Assembly (NCBI GenBank): GCA_021823305.1
Contig: JAKAOE010000043.1
Span: forward strand, 1 to 9,297
Length of the DNA: 9,297 nucleotides
Origin: Acidobacteriota bacterium
GTDB taxonomy: Bacteria; Acidobacteriota; Terriglobia; Terriglobales; SCQP01
Direction: 5' to 3'
Under the pieces are notes generated by a model. It was not told where the DNA came from and did not search any database. It worked only from the letters and a program-made list of their open reading frames with translations. How positions within the stretch are numbered: position 1 is the first letter of the stretch; the number at the start of each line of letters is the position of its first letter. Both the position numbers and the translations under genes were made by a program. Shown here in pieces: positions 1 to 7,043 of the stretch.

Positions 1-2169
1 ATCTTTCAGCACCGCGATGAGTTCGGCGAACGACGCATCGCTGCCGTTCTGCGCCATCAATTTGTCATAGAGTGTGCCGACACCGTAAACCGGAAGGGCT
101 GGATCAAGGCGGCGTACCACATCCCGAAGCGGAGGCGCCAGGGCGGATGGCGGGCCCGACGACCTGAGGAGAACGCCGATGTCTGGGCGCGGATCTTGTG
201 CCAGAGGCTCGTATACGTTCACCTCGTCCGAGGTCGACTCCTGTGTGTAATTTTCCCTATTTCCGACCACTCCCACGATTTGCCGCCAGGGCGGCTGGCC
301 GGCGCGAATTATGCGCAAATAATGCCCAACGGGCGTGGGAAGGCCCGGGAAAAAGCGGCGCGCGGCGACTTGGCTGACGATTGCGACCGGAGCGGCGCCG
401 GCGGCATCGGCCGCGGTGAAACGCCTCCCGGCCAGGAGCGGATCCTCCATGGTAGTGAAATAGCTTGGGGTGACGGCAAGAACCTTAGGCATCGGCGCAT
501 TCGGGGCGGTCCGCGGATTCCGGCCGCGTATTTGGACGGTGGGCTGATCCCAGGAGGGCGCCGGCGGACTGACCAAGGCGGTGCTTTTGGCGCCGGGCAG
601 GGAGGCCAGCGCCGGCAGCAGGCGGCTCACGAAAGCGGCCTCCTGGCTCCGCGTGCGGTACGCCGGGCCGAGCAAGTTCAGATTGGCGGTGAGGACTTGT
701 CGAGGGTGATAGCCCGTCGGCGTATTGAACTCGACGTAGATTGCGTGGATGATCGCGAAACCGGCGGCAAGGCACGCTAGGGAAAAGGCGATTTCGCCCG
801 CGACCAGACTGGAGCGCAAGCGGTGCCGCCCCAGCTTCTGGCTGTTAGCCTGCCATGCTGGAACCGCACCGGCCACGAGCGCGGCAAACATCGATAGCGC
901 GACTGTCAATCCGAGGACATTTGCGTCGAGGCGAATTGGGTCGCCGATTGCGCCGAAGGCAGAGTTTTCCCAGGCTAACGCCCATGCGCCCTGGGCCGTT
1001 CCCAGTGCGCCGGCAGCAAGAACCAGCAATAAGGTTTCGGTCAGAAGTTGGCGAACCATCCTGGCGCGACCCGCACCAAGGGCGCGGCGAAGTGCCATTT
1101 CCTGTGCTCGTGCGGCGCCGCGCTCGAGCAGCAGGCCGGCCACGCCCCCGCAGGAAATTAGGAGAATGATGCCCGTAAGCCCAAGCAAGAGCACGAGCCC
1201 GTTGGTGGAGTTCTCATACAACCGGTCATACTTCTGCAGCGTGACGGCGGTCTCGCCCCAGCCAGGCACGCGCTTGCTGTAAATCCGGTTCTCTCGATTC
1301 GCGATGCCAACGATCTGGGCTGCGGCTTGCTCAGGCGTGGCGTTCGTGCGGATGCGGCCGACGGTCCAGACCGTGAGGGCCTGGTTACGGTTATGCATCA
1401 ACTGAATAGGCGTCGGACGAAGCGGCATCCACAGGTCGGGACGGTGGTAGCCTTGCGAGAAACGGGGCGGCATGATGCCGACCACGGTGTATGGAGCGCC
1501 ATGCAGCCACACCGATTTGCCGAGCATGGGCCGGCTTGCCAGCGCGCCGCGCCAGAAATGGTTGCTCAGCACCACCTGGTTCGGCCGGCTGTCGCGGGCG
1601 AACGTGCGCCCGAGCGAAGGTGCCTCACCGAACACTTTGAAAAAGCCGCTGGTGACCCGCATCAGGGAGACGCGCGCGACGACGCCGCGAACCGAGAAAT
1701 TGTCGCTATGCGTATCCCAAGCCGCCAGGTCTTCGAACGCCGAAGCGCTCTTGCGAAAGTCGGCGACATCGCCGGCCCAGAGCGGATTGTAAAAATCGAG
1801 CGCTCCGCCGGGGCTGGTGGAGATGATCTCCATGATGCGACCGGGATGCGGATAGGGCGGGCGGCGAAGGACAATTGCGTCCAGTAGGCCGAAGGCAGCG
1901 ACGTTGGCGGCGATGCCTAGCGCAAGCGTGACGATTGCCGTGGCGGCAAAGCCGGGGTTGCGGCGCAGGCCGCGGGCGCCGAAGCGGAGGTCGCGGCTGA
2001 AGTCGGCGAGACGAGCCCAGGCCCACTGCTCGCGGCACTCTTCCTTGATGACCTCGGTGCCGCCCAACTTCGCCTCCGCCAGGCGCGCACCTTCGCGTGC
2101 AGCCAATTGCTCACGGTGAAATGCGAGCTCCTCGTCCAACTCGCGCTCCTTGCGGCGACGCCAGAACAT
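1..2169 (-). CDS. ADOP-type FtsX/MacB-like ABC permease, 3' end cut by window edge
   Basis: The frame is open for all 723 visible codons and still open at base 1, so the C-terminus is missing. The start is ATG at 2169, fused to the padR stop as TGATG, which implies translational coupling. Residues 1-70 form a charged cytoplasmic head (FWRRRKERELDEEL) typical of acidobacterial orphan permeases. A first membrane helix spans about 74-98, followed by a MacB-like periplasmic domain to about 310. An FtsX core of three helices follows (about 324-347, 375-397, 417-438), with the conserved EMALRRALGAGR segment at about 357-368. A further helix near 456-478 opens a second MacB-like periplasmic domain; the expected second FtsX core lies outside the window. 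This is the duplicated layout of the family, normally around 800 residues. Such proteins sit in the inner membrane and are thought to work with MacB-type ATPases in efflux or envelope stress; the substrate is unknown. No ATPase gene is visible here. Codon choice (TTA, CTA, ATA) is looser than in ftsK. Confidence 0.9.
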   Translation of the reverse strand, partial: MFWRRRKERELDEELAFHREQLAAREGARLAEAKLGGTEVIKEECREQWAWARLADFSRDLRFGARGLRRNPGFAATAIVTLALGIAANVAAFGLLDAIVLRRPPYPHPGRIMEIISTSPGGALDFYNPLWAGDVADFRKSASAFEDLAAWDTHSDNFSVRGVVARVSLMRVTSGFFKVFGEAPSLGRTFARDSRPNQVVLSNHFWRGALASRPMLGKSVWLHGAPYTVVGIMPPRFSQGYHRPDLWMPLRPTPIQLMHNRNQALTVWTVGRIRTNATPEQAAAQIVGIANRENRIYSKRVPGWGETAVTLQKYDRLYENSTNGLVLLLGLTGIILLISCGGVAGLLLERGAARAQEMALRRALGAGRARMVRQLLTETLLLVLAAGALGTAQGAWALAWENSAFGAIGDPIRLDANVLGLTVALSMFAALVAGAVPAWQANSQKLGRHRLRSSLVAGEIAFSLACLAAGFAIIHAIYVEFNTPTGYHPRQVLTANLNLLGPAYRTRSQEAAFVSRLLPALASLPGAKSTALVSPPAPSWDQPTVQIRGRNPRTAPNAPMPKVLAVTPSYFTTMEDPLLAGRRFTAADAAGAAPVAIVSQVAARRFFPGLPTPVGHYLRIIRAGQPPWRQIVGVVGNRENYTQESTSDEVNVYEPLAQDPRPDIGVLLRSSGPPSALAPPLRDVVRRLDPALPVYGVGTLYDKLMAQNGSDASFAELIAVLKD

Positions 2170-2498
2170 CAGGGCTCCTCTAGAACGGCACCGACAGCGC
2201 CGGCAATGCGGCGCCAGTCCGCCGCCTCGGCCTCGAGCTTGGCGCGGCCCCTAGCGGTGAGCTCGTAATATTTGGCCCGGCGGTTGGATTCGGAAGGCGC
2301 CCAGAAGGCGCGCAAGAGCTTTCGGCGTTCCATGCGATGCAGGGCGGGGTAAAGCGAACCCTGCTTCACGCGCAGAATCTCGCTTGAAACTTGGGCAATG
2401 CGTTCGCCGATGCCCCAGCCGTGGCGCGGGCCGGGGGCGAGCGTACGCAAGATCAGGAGCTCCAGTGTCCCTTGCGGCAGATCCAGCGACGTCGCCAC
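2169..2498 (-). CDS. PadR-family transcriptional regulator
   Basis: A 109-residue winged-helix repressor of the short PadR type. The core is recognisable: LPQGTLELLILRTL (helix 1), GPRHGWGIGERI (helix 2), then the recognition region with VKQGSLYPALHRMERR and the wing with RRAKYYELTARGR. Only a short C-terminal helix follows, as in subfamily-2 PadR proteins. The GTG start at 2498 is chosen because the family motif begins a few residues later and the only ATG in frame would be internal; the AGAAG about 10 bases upstream is a weak ribosome-binding site. It is the first gene of a two-gene operon, sharing one base with the permease start. Acidobacterial PadR genes next to orphan permeases are common and are presumed to repress their own operon; ligand and operator are not known here. 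The inverted repeat at 2597-2614 is a candidate site. Confidence 0.92.
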   Translation of the reverse strand: MATSLDLPQGTLELLILRTLAPGPRHGWGIGERIAQVSSEILRVKQGSLYPALHRMERRKLLRAFWAPSESNRRAKYYELTARGRAKLEAEAADWRRIAGAVGAVLEEP

Positions 2499-2520
2499 CC
2501 CTTGCGCTTCTACAAGAGAC

Positions 2521-2550
2521 AGTATACGCGGGCATGGCGGAAAAATTCCA
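2521..2550 (-). promoter_or_regulatory. Candidate sigma70-type promoter for padR-permease operon
   Basis: Read on the minus strand, TATACT (2526-2521) matches the -10 consensus at five of six positions. TGGAAT (2550-2545) lies 18 bases upstream as a poor -35 match (three of six). A start about seven bases downstream of the -10 would give a leader of roughly 15 bases before the padR GTG. The -10 is unusually AT-rich for its surroundings, which is the main support. Confidence 0.35.
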
Positions 2551-2596
2551 GTGGCGCGGCGCGGCGCGCAAGTGCGGCGGAATCAGGCGGGTGCGC

Positions 2597-2614
2597 GGTA
2601 TCTTTCTTGATACC
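2597..2614. promoter_or_regulatory. Perfect inverted repeat GGTATC-N6-GATACC, candidate PadR operator
   Basis: Two perfect 6-base arms, GGTATC (2597-2602) and GATACC (2609-2614), are separated by TTTCTT. The centre-to-centre distance is 12 bases, a little over one helical turn, suiting a dimeric winged-helix repressor. It lies in the only real intergenic gap of the left half, between divergent padR and ftsK and about 35 bases before the ftsK start. PadR proteins usually bind AT-containing palindromes near their own gene, so PadR is the natural candidate binder. The site is about 70 bases upstream of the proposed padR -10, so it could equally act on ftsK. The assignment is inference from position and symmetry. 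Confidence 0.4.
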
Positions 2615-2648
2615 TTACGGCGCCGGGCGGGGCCGATATGCTGGAGCG

Positions 2649-5039
2649 GTGCATCCGCTGCGGCCCACCGCCAACCGGCGGTTCAATGACCTCATCGGTT
2701 TGCTGATCCTGGTAGCGGCGGCGCTGCTGGGATTGGCGCTGCTCAGCTACCATCCCGCCGACCCGTCGCTCGATACGGCCGCGGCGCTGGCACGCCCGGC
2801 CAACTGGGTGGGACCGGTGGGCGCGAACCTGGCCGACGTGCTGTTCCAGGGGCTGGGGATCGCGTCGTTTCTGCTGGTACTGGGGTTGGCCAGCCTGGCG
2901 CTGCGCTGGTTTCGGGCCCCGCAATCGCAGCCAGCGCGGCTCAGCCACGTCATCGGGTTGCTGGTGACCATGATCGCCATCGGCGGCCTGCTCGCGGAGC
3001 TTCCATGGCATGGATTCTGGCGGGGGAGCGTGCCGCTCGAGGGTATGCTGGGCGGATTCGCGGCGCGCGCCCTGATTGCGGCGTTCAATCCGGTCGGCGC
3101 GTATATGCTGACGGCGACGCTGCTGGTGGTGGGACTGTTTCTGGCCACCAAGTTCTCCTTCGCCACCATGGAGGCGTGGTGGCGGGAGCTGGCGGCAGGG
3201 CGCCTGCGGGGCGCGCTGACCGCGTTGGCGCAGCCGTGGAGGCGGTGGCAGGCCTGGCGGGCAGCACGGCAGGAAGAGCGGGATTTGCGGCGCGCCGAGC
3301 GCGGGCGGCGAAAGCGCGAGAGCGCGCTGGAGGCGGAGCCGGAGTTGGAGACCACCTTCATACCGGCGCGGGCGCGGCCGGTCGAAGCGGTCGAGACGGC
3401 GGCCGTGCGGGCGCGGCGCGAGATCGATCGAGGCACGAACAGCGAGGAAACGCCGGAGCCGCCGCCGACGCCATCGGCGATTCGGGTGCGGGAGATGGCG
3501 CCGGTGCCGATGGCGGCCAAGCCCCTCCGTGTGGCCTCGGGACAATTCAAGACGCCGCCGCTTTCATTGCTGCAGATGCCGGGGCCGGGCAACCAGGTGA
3601 ACGAGGGCGAGCTGCGGGACATGGCGGCGCGGCTGACGGCGAAATGCGAAGAGTTCGCCGTGAGCGGGCAGGTGACGCAGATCAACCCCGGGCCAGTGGT
3701 CACCACCTACGAGTTCAAGCCCCAGGCGGGGGTGAAGTACAACCGCATCACGGCGCTCAACGACGACTTGTGCCTGGCGCTGGCGGCGGAGTCCATTTAC
3801 ATCGAGCGCATCCCGGGCAAGAACACGGTGGGGATCGAAGTGCCGAATCCGCACCGGGAGACGATCTTCCTGCGCGAGATCATCGCATCCGATCCCTTCC
3901 AGCTCTCCAAGGCGCCGCTGACGATGGCGCTGGGTAAGGACGCCAACGGGCAGATCGTGGTTACCGACCTGGCGGCGATGCCGCATCTGCTGATCGCCGG
4001 CTCGACCGGATCGGGCAAGAGCGTGGCGCTGAACAGCATGATCGTGTCGCTGCTGTACAAATCCACGCCCGACCAAGTGCGGCTCATTCTGGTGGATCCC
4101 AAGCGGCTGGAACTGGGGCTTTACGACGGCATTCCGCATCTGTATACGCCGATCATCACCGAGCCGAAACTGGCGGCGAACGCGCTGCGCAACGCCATCC
4201 GCGAGATGGAACGGCGGCTGAAGCTGCTGGCCAGCCGCGGCGTGCGCAACATCGCGCAGTTCAACCGCCTGTTCGAGACGCGGTCGCCCGGCCTGTTCGA
4301 CAACCTGGGCGAGAGCGAGGAGAACCGCCCGCTGCCGTACATCGTCATCGTGATCGACGAGCTGGCGGACCTGATGATCGTGGATGCGCACAACGTGGAG
4401 GAATCCATCACGCGGCTGGCGCAGATGGCGCGCGCGGTCGGCATCCATCTCATCCTGGCGACGCAGCGGCCGTCGGTGGACGTGATCACCGGCCTGATCA
4501 AGGCCAACTTTCCGGCGCGCATGTCCTTCCGCGTGGCGACGCGGGTGGATTCGCGCACGATTCTCGATTCGCAGGGGGCGGAACTGCTGCTAGGCAAGGG
4601 CGACATGCTGTTTTTGCCGCCCGGCACTTCGCGCTTCCATCGCGTGCACGGGGCGTTCGTCACCGAGCCGGAGATCGGCGCCGTGGTGGATGCCTGGAGC
4701 GCACAGGGCCAGCCGCGCTTCGACACCGCCTTCCTGCAGGCTCCGCCCAAGGAGGACGAGGCGCCGGCGGAGGAGGGCCTCGGCCCGGATTCCGACGCCG
4801 CCGCCGGCGAAAGCGACGACGACCCGATGTTCGAGGATGCGGTGCGAGTGGTGGTGGAGTACGGCAAGGCGAGCACGTCGCTGCTGCAGCGGCGGCTGCG
4901 CATCGGCTACGGGCGGGCGGCGCACCTGATTGACCTGATGCACAAGGACGGAATCGTCGGGCCGGCGGATGGCCCCAAGCCGCGCGAGCTATTGAAACGC
5001 CCGGATTGGCTGGCGGAAGTCGAAGAAGCGCTGCGCTGA
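2649..5039 (+). CDS. ftsK: DNA translocase FtsK/SpoIIIE
   Basis: Septum-located ATP-driven pump that clears chromosome DNA from the division plane and helps dimer resolution. The 796-residue protein has four membrane helices (about 14-34, 64-87, 98-116, 134-166), a charged and proline-rich cytoplasmic linker (about 168-299, much shorter than in E. coli), then the alpha domain and the RecA-like beta domain. The Walker A motif GSTGSGKS is at 451-458, followed by LVDPKRLELGLYDGIPHL. Walker B is IVIVIDELADL, with D570 and E571. RVDSRTILDSQGAELLLGKG is the family signature. A gamma winged helix (about 725-791), the part that reads polarity sequences in characterised homologues, completes the protein. 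The GTG at 2649 is preferred as start because the homologous N-terminus (PTANRRFNDLIGLL) begins there; GGAG lies only two bases upstream, so the start is less certain than the gene. The frame is open upstream to 2391 but that part reads antisense to padR. It converges on the TPR gene with seven bases between stops. Confidence 0.96.
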   Translation: MHPLRPTANRRFNDLIGLLILVAAALLGLALLSYHPADPSLDTAAALARPANWVGPVGANLADVLFQGLGIASFLLVLGLASLALRWFRAPQSQPARLSHVIGLLVTMIAIGGLLAELPWHGFWRGSVPLEGMLGGFAARALIAAFNPVGAYMLTATLLVVGLFLATKFSFATMEAWWRELAAGRLRGALTALAQPWRRWQAWRAARQEERDLRRAERGRRKRESALEAEPELETTFIPARARPVEAVETAAVRARREIDRGTNSEETPEPPPTPSAIRVREMAPVPMAAKPLRVASGQFKTPPLSLLQMPGPGNQVNEGELRDMAARLTAKCEEFAVSGQVTQINPGPVVTTYEFKPQAGVKYNRITALNDDLCLALAAESIYIERIPGKNTVGIEVPNPHRETIFLREIIASDPFQLSKAPLTMALGKDANGQIVVTDLAAMPHLLIAGSTGSGKSVALNSMIVSLLYKSTPDQVRLILVDPKRLELGLYDGIPHLYTPIITEPKLAANALRNAIREMERRLKLLASRGVRNIAQFNRLFETRSPGLFDNLGESEENRPLPYIVIVIDELADLMIVDAHNVEESITRLAQMARAVGIHLILATQRPSVDVITGLIKANFPARMSFRVATRVDSRTILDSQGAELLLGKGDMLFLPPGTSRFHRVHGAFVTEPEIGAVVDAWSAQGQPRFDTAFLQAPPKEDEAPAEEGLGPDSDAAAGESDDDPMFEDAVRVVVEYGKASTSLLQRRLRIGYGRAAHLIDLMHKDGIVGPADGPKPRELLKRPDWLAEVEEALR

Positions 5040-5046
5040 GGCGGGC

Positions 5047-5367
5047 TTATTCGGGCGGCAGTTCGTCCAAGATGGCCTGCATTTCCGCGGCGGCATGCAG
5101 GTCGCTTTGGCGGCGTGCGACGGCGATGCCAGCGGCCAGCGTGACGCGGGCTTCGGCATGGCGTTGCAGCCCCATCAGGAGCTGGCCAGCCTGCTGATAT
5201 CCGGCGGCGTAGTCGGGATGACGCTCGCGCAGTTGGGCGAATTGCCCCAGGGCGGCTTCGCTGTCGCCGGAACGCATGTATTCCATCGCCAAGCCGTAAC
5301 GCGCGAAAGCGTCCTCGGGATGGTCGCGCACAAACTCCACCAAGCGTTCCAGCCGGTTTGCTACCAT
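5047..5367 (-). CDS. Small tetratricopeptide-repeat protein
   Basis: A 106-residue soluble protein with no signal peptide or membrane helix. It is nearly all helical repeat: two 34-residue TPR units fit residues 19-52 (ARYGLAMEYMRSGDSEAAL region) and 53-86 (GYQQAGQLLMGLQRHAEAR region), each with the expected small and aromatic residues at the A-helix and B-helix positions. A capping helix closes the chain (HAAAEMQAILDELPPE). TPR domains bind peptides and act as assembly scaffolds; the partner is not indicated here. The ATG at 5367 is the only plausible start; the sequence before it has just a weak GGCGAGA-like ribosome site. The gene converges on ftsK and diverges from the cysteine-rich gene at 5397 across a 29-base gap. 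The convergent position gives no functional link to FtsK. Confidence 0.85.
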   Translation of the reverse strand: MVANRLERLVEFVRDHPEDAFARYGLAMEYMRSGDSEAALGQFAQLRERHPDYAAGYQQAGQLLMGLQRHAEARVTLAAGIAVARRQSDLHAAAEMQAILDELPPE

Positions 5368-5396
5368 GAAATCTCGCCTGCGCGAGTGTTCCCATT
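5368..5396. promoter_or_regulatory. 29-bp divergent gap with small inverted repeat
   Basis: The start codons of the TPR gene (minus) and the cysteine-rich gene (plus) are only 29 bases apart. The gap holds a 5-base inverted repeat, CTCGC (5373-5377) and GCGAG (5382-5386), with a 4-base spacer. On the minus strand CATAAT (5399-5394) resembles a -10 for the TPR gene and would overlap the start codon of the opposite gene; no good -35 accompanies it. No convincing plus-strand promoter was found. In a GC-rich genome a 5-base repeat can be chance, hence low confidence. Confidence 0.2.
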
Positions 5397-5837
5397 ATGG
5401 CCTGCCCCTACTTCCTACCGACAGAAGAGTTCACAGCCTGGGCTTGGCATGCACGTCCGCGGCTGCCCCTGGGCGATGCCTGGAAGGGTGTTTGCACCGC
5501 CGCCGGCCATGATGGCGAAGCGCCGCCGGAGACGGCCATCAAGGAATGGTGCAGCTTCGGGTACGCCAAGCGCTGCCCGTGGCTGCCGGCAAAGCCGATG
5601 GCGGACAAGATCAGCTTCAGCATCGCCCGCGACAAGGAGAACGGCATCCTGATCTATTACGTTCTGGAAGTGGATCACACGCCGGGCGAACACGGCACGC
5701 TGCTGTATGACCAGGAACGGCAGAGCTGGATCAAGGGACATCCCGATGCACGACTGCAAAAGCAGGCGGAGTGCTATCTGGGCTCCTACTTGAAGCGGAA
5801 GGAAACGCCGGTGCGTCCCGGCCACCCCTCGTCCTAG
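5397..5837 (+). CDS. Cysteine-rich conserved-type hypothetical protein
   Basis: A 146-residue soluble protein of unknown function; I do not recognise a named domain. Four cysteines in the first 60 residues are set in tidy motifs: CPYF at 3-6, C33 in GVCTAAG, C52 in WCSFGYA and C60 in RCPWLP. A fifth, C126, is alone near the end. The N-terminal half looks like a small metal or iron-sulfur site, with Trp and Pro around it. The C-terminal half (about 70-135) alternates beta-type strands (ISFSIARD, ILIYYVLEVDHTP, GTLLYD) and a helix. There is no signal peptide or membrane helix. The ATG at 5397 starts directly at the first cysteine motif, so a later start would destroy it. No Shine-Dalgarno sequence is evident. 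Its stop is two bases before the thioesterase start, so the two are very likely co-transcribed. The regular Cys spacing and coding-like codon use argue that it is real. Confidence 0.75.
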   Translation: MACPYFLPTEEFTAWAWHARPRLPLGDAWKGVCTAAGHDGEAPPETAIKEWCSFGYAKRCPWLPAKPMADKISFSIARDKENGILIYYVLEVDHTPGEHGTLLYDQERQSWIKGHPDARLQKQAECYLGSYLKRKETPVRPGHPSS

Positions 5838-5839
5838 CC

Positions 5840-6316
5840 ATGGCGGAAGAAGCCAAGCCGGTGCGGGTGTCGCAGTCGGAGATGACCGAACTGGTGCTGC
5901 CCAACGACGCCAATATCATGGGCAACGTGCTGGGCGGCAAGGTCATGCATCTGGTGGATCTGTGCGCCGCCATTGCCGCCTGCCGCCATTGCGGCAGCGT
6001 GGCGGTCACGGCCTCGGTGGATCACATGGATTTTCGTTATCCGATCCATATCGGCGAATTGGTGGTGCTCCGGGCCAGCGTCAACCGGGCCTTTCATACC
6101 TCGATGGAGGTCGGCGTCAAGGTGTTCGCGGAATCCATGCTCACCGGCGAGCGGCGGCACACCAGCAGCGCCTATCTCACCTTCGTGGCGGTGGACGAAA
6201 GCGGCGAACGGCTGGCGGTGCCGCCGGTGCTGCCGGAGACGGACGAAGAGAAGCGCCGCTACGAACAGGCGGGCCGGCGGCGCACCCAGCGACTGGCGCA
6301 GCGCGGCATGGCGTAG
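5840..6316 (+). CDS. Acyl-CoA thioesterase, hotdog fold (YciA/BACH type)
   Basis: A 158-residue cytosolic enzyme that hydrolyses acyl-CoA to free acid and CoA. The family signature is clear: PNDANIMGNVLGGKVMHLVD at residues 21-40, with N25 and the helix-borne D40 as the likely catalytic pair. The strand VTASVDHMDFRYPIHIGELV (56-75) contributes T57 and the substrate groove, and the late strand SSAYLTFVAVDESG completes the single hotdog domain. The length fits the one-domain bacterial class rather than the double-domain eukaryotic BACH. A basic tail with many Arg residues (about 140-158) is common in the family. ATG at 5840 is chosen over the in-frame ATG at 5771 because the latter would overlap the upstream gene by 67 bases and add no conserved sequence. 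There is no good ribosome-binding site; coupling to the gene ending at 5837 is likely. Chain-length preference cannot be told from the sequence. Confidence 0.92.
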   Translation: MAEEAKPVRVSQSEMTELVLPNDANIMGNVLGGKVMHLVDLCAAIAACRHCGSVAVTASVDHMDFRYPIHIGELVVLRASVNRAFHTSMEVGVKVFAESMLTGERRHTSSAYLTFVAVDESGERLAVPPVLPETDEEKRRYEQAGRRRTQRLAQRGMA

Positions 6317-6360
6317 GGCGGTTCGGCCGGCGACGCAAGCGCGCACGAGACGAGGCTTCG

Positions 6361-7041
6361 GTGTCAACGACGACTCCACCCCGGAGCGATCCGGGCAAGC
6401 ACCTGCTGCAGGGCGTGATTTGGAGCATGGCGCTCAACACCGTCGTGCCGGTGCTGCTGTATGAATTTTCCAAGCATTTCGTCTCACCCTCCGAGTACAC
6501 CGCGCTGGTGTTCGCGACGCTGTTTCCGGTCGGCGACAGCATTTGGGGTCTGGCGCGCGACCGGCAGCTGGATCCGATCGCGGCGATGGTGATCTTCGGC
6601 ATCATCGTGGACGCGCTGGCGATCAGCCTGGGCGGCAGTCCGAAGCTGCTGCTGATCCGGGAGTCGTTCGCGACCGGGGCGTTCGGCGCGGGCTGCTTCG
6701 TTTCGCTGCTGCTGCCGCGGCCGCTGATGTTCTACTTCGGGCGCTACTTCATGGCGGGCGGGGACGCGGAAAAGCGGGCGCGGTTTGACGCGAGCTGGTC
6801 GCTGCCGGAGGTGCGGCGCGGGAACCGGCTGATCACGACGTTGTGGGGGGCGGTTTTCCTGGGCGAACTGGTGCTGCGCGTGATTCTGGTGTACACGCTG
6901 CCGGCGGCGGTGGTTCTGGTGGTTTCGCCGCTCATTTTGGGCGTCCTGACGGTCTTCGCGATCACCTGGAGCCTGGCCTACGCGGCACGGATGCGCAAGC
7001 GCGTGCTGCCGGCGCTGCTGGCGGCCGAGCCACGCGGGTGA
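6361..7041 (+). CDS. VC0807-like six-helix membrane protein
   Basis: A 226-residue integral membrane protein of unknown role. Predicted helices lie at about 19-36, 47-64, 73-92, 103-122, 161-180 and 185-210. A positively charged loop with GGDAEKRARFDASW (about 132-145) sits between helices four and five, and a basic tail ends the chain. Helix two contains FPVGDSIWGLARDRQLD, and KLLLIRESFATGAFG precedes helix four; this layout resembles the VC0807 family of hypothetical membrane proteins, distantly similar to septation protein A. The GTG at 6361 has a good ribosome-binding site (GAGG at 6352-6355, five-base spacing), which favours it over the later ATG at 6430. The frame is open upstream to 5962 but that part overlaps the thioesterase. 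It is the third gene of the plus-strand run, 44 bases after the thioesterase, and ends two bases before the mnmA stop on the other strand. Confidence 0.82.
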   Translation: MSTTTPPRSDPGKHLLQGVIWSMALNTVVPVLLYEFSKHFVSPSEYTALVFATLFPVGDSIWGLARDRQLDPIAAMVIFGIIVDALAISLGGSPKLLLIRESFATGAFGAGCFVSLLLPRPLMFYFGRYFMAGGDAEKRARFDASWSLPEVRRGNRLITTLWGAVFLGELVLRVILVYTLPAAVVLVVSPLILGVLTVFAITWSLAYAARMRKRVLPALLAAEPRG

Positions 7042-7043
7042 GT

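Noticed and set aside
595..602. GGGCAGGG, matching the E. coli FtsK-orienting (KOPS) consensus; another at 7164-7171
   Set aside because: About two such matches per strand are expected by chance in 9.3 kb at this GC content, and KOPS of this phylum are not established.
2607..2642. TTGATA as a -35 for ftsK with GATATG/TATGCT as -10
   Set aside because: The spacing to any -10-like element is 21-24 bases, too long for a sigma70 promoter; TTACGG with TATGCT has the spacing but a poor -35.
2391..2648. 86-codon in-frame extension of ftsK upstream of the GTG at 2649
   Set aside because: It reads antisense to the padR coding region and its promoter, carries no FtsK-like sequence, and the family N-terminus begins at 2649.
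3005..3937. 310-residue plus-strand frame within ftsK
   Set aside because: Gly/Ala/Arg-rich frame-shifted reading of ftsK without any family motif.
5962..6360. Upstream extension of the membrane protein gene into the thioesterase
   Set aside because: It overlaps conserved thioesterase sequence in another frame; the GTG at 6361 has a proper GAGG ribosome-binding site.
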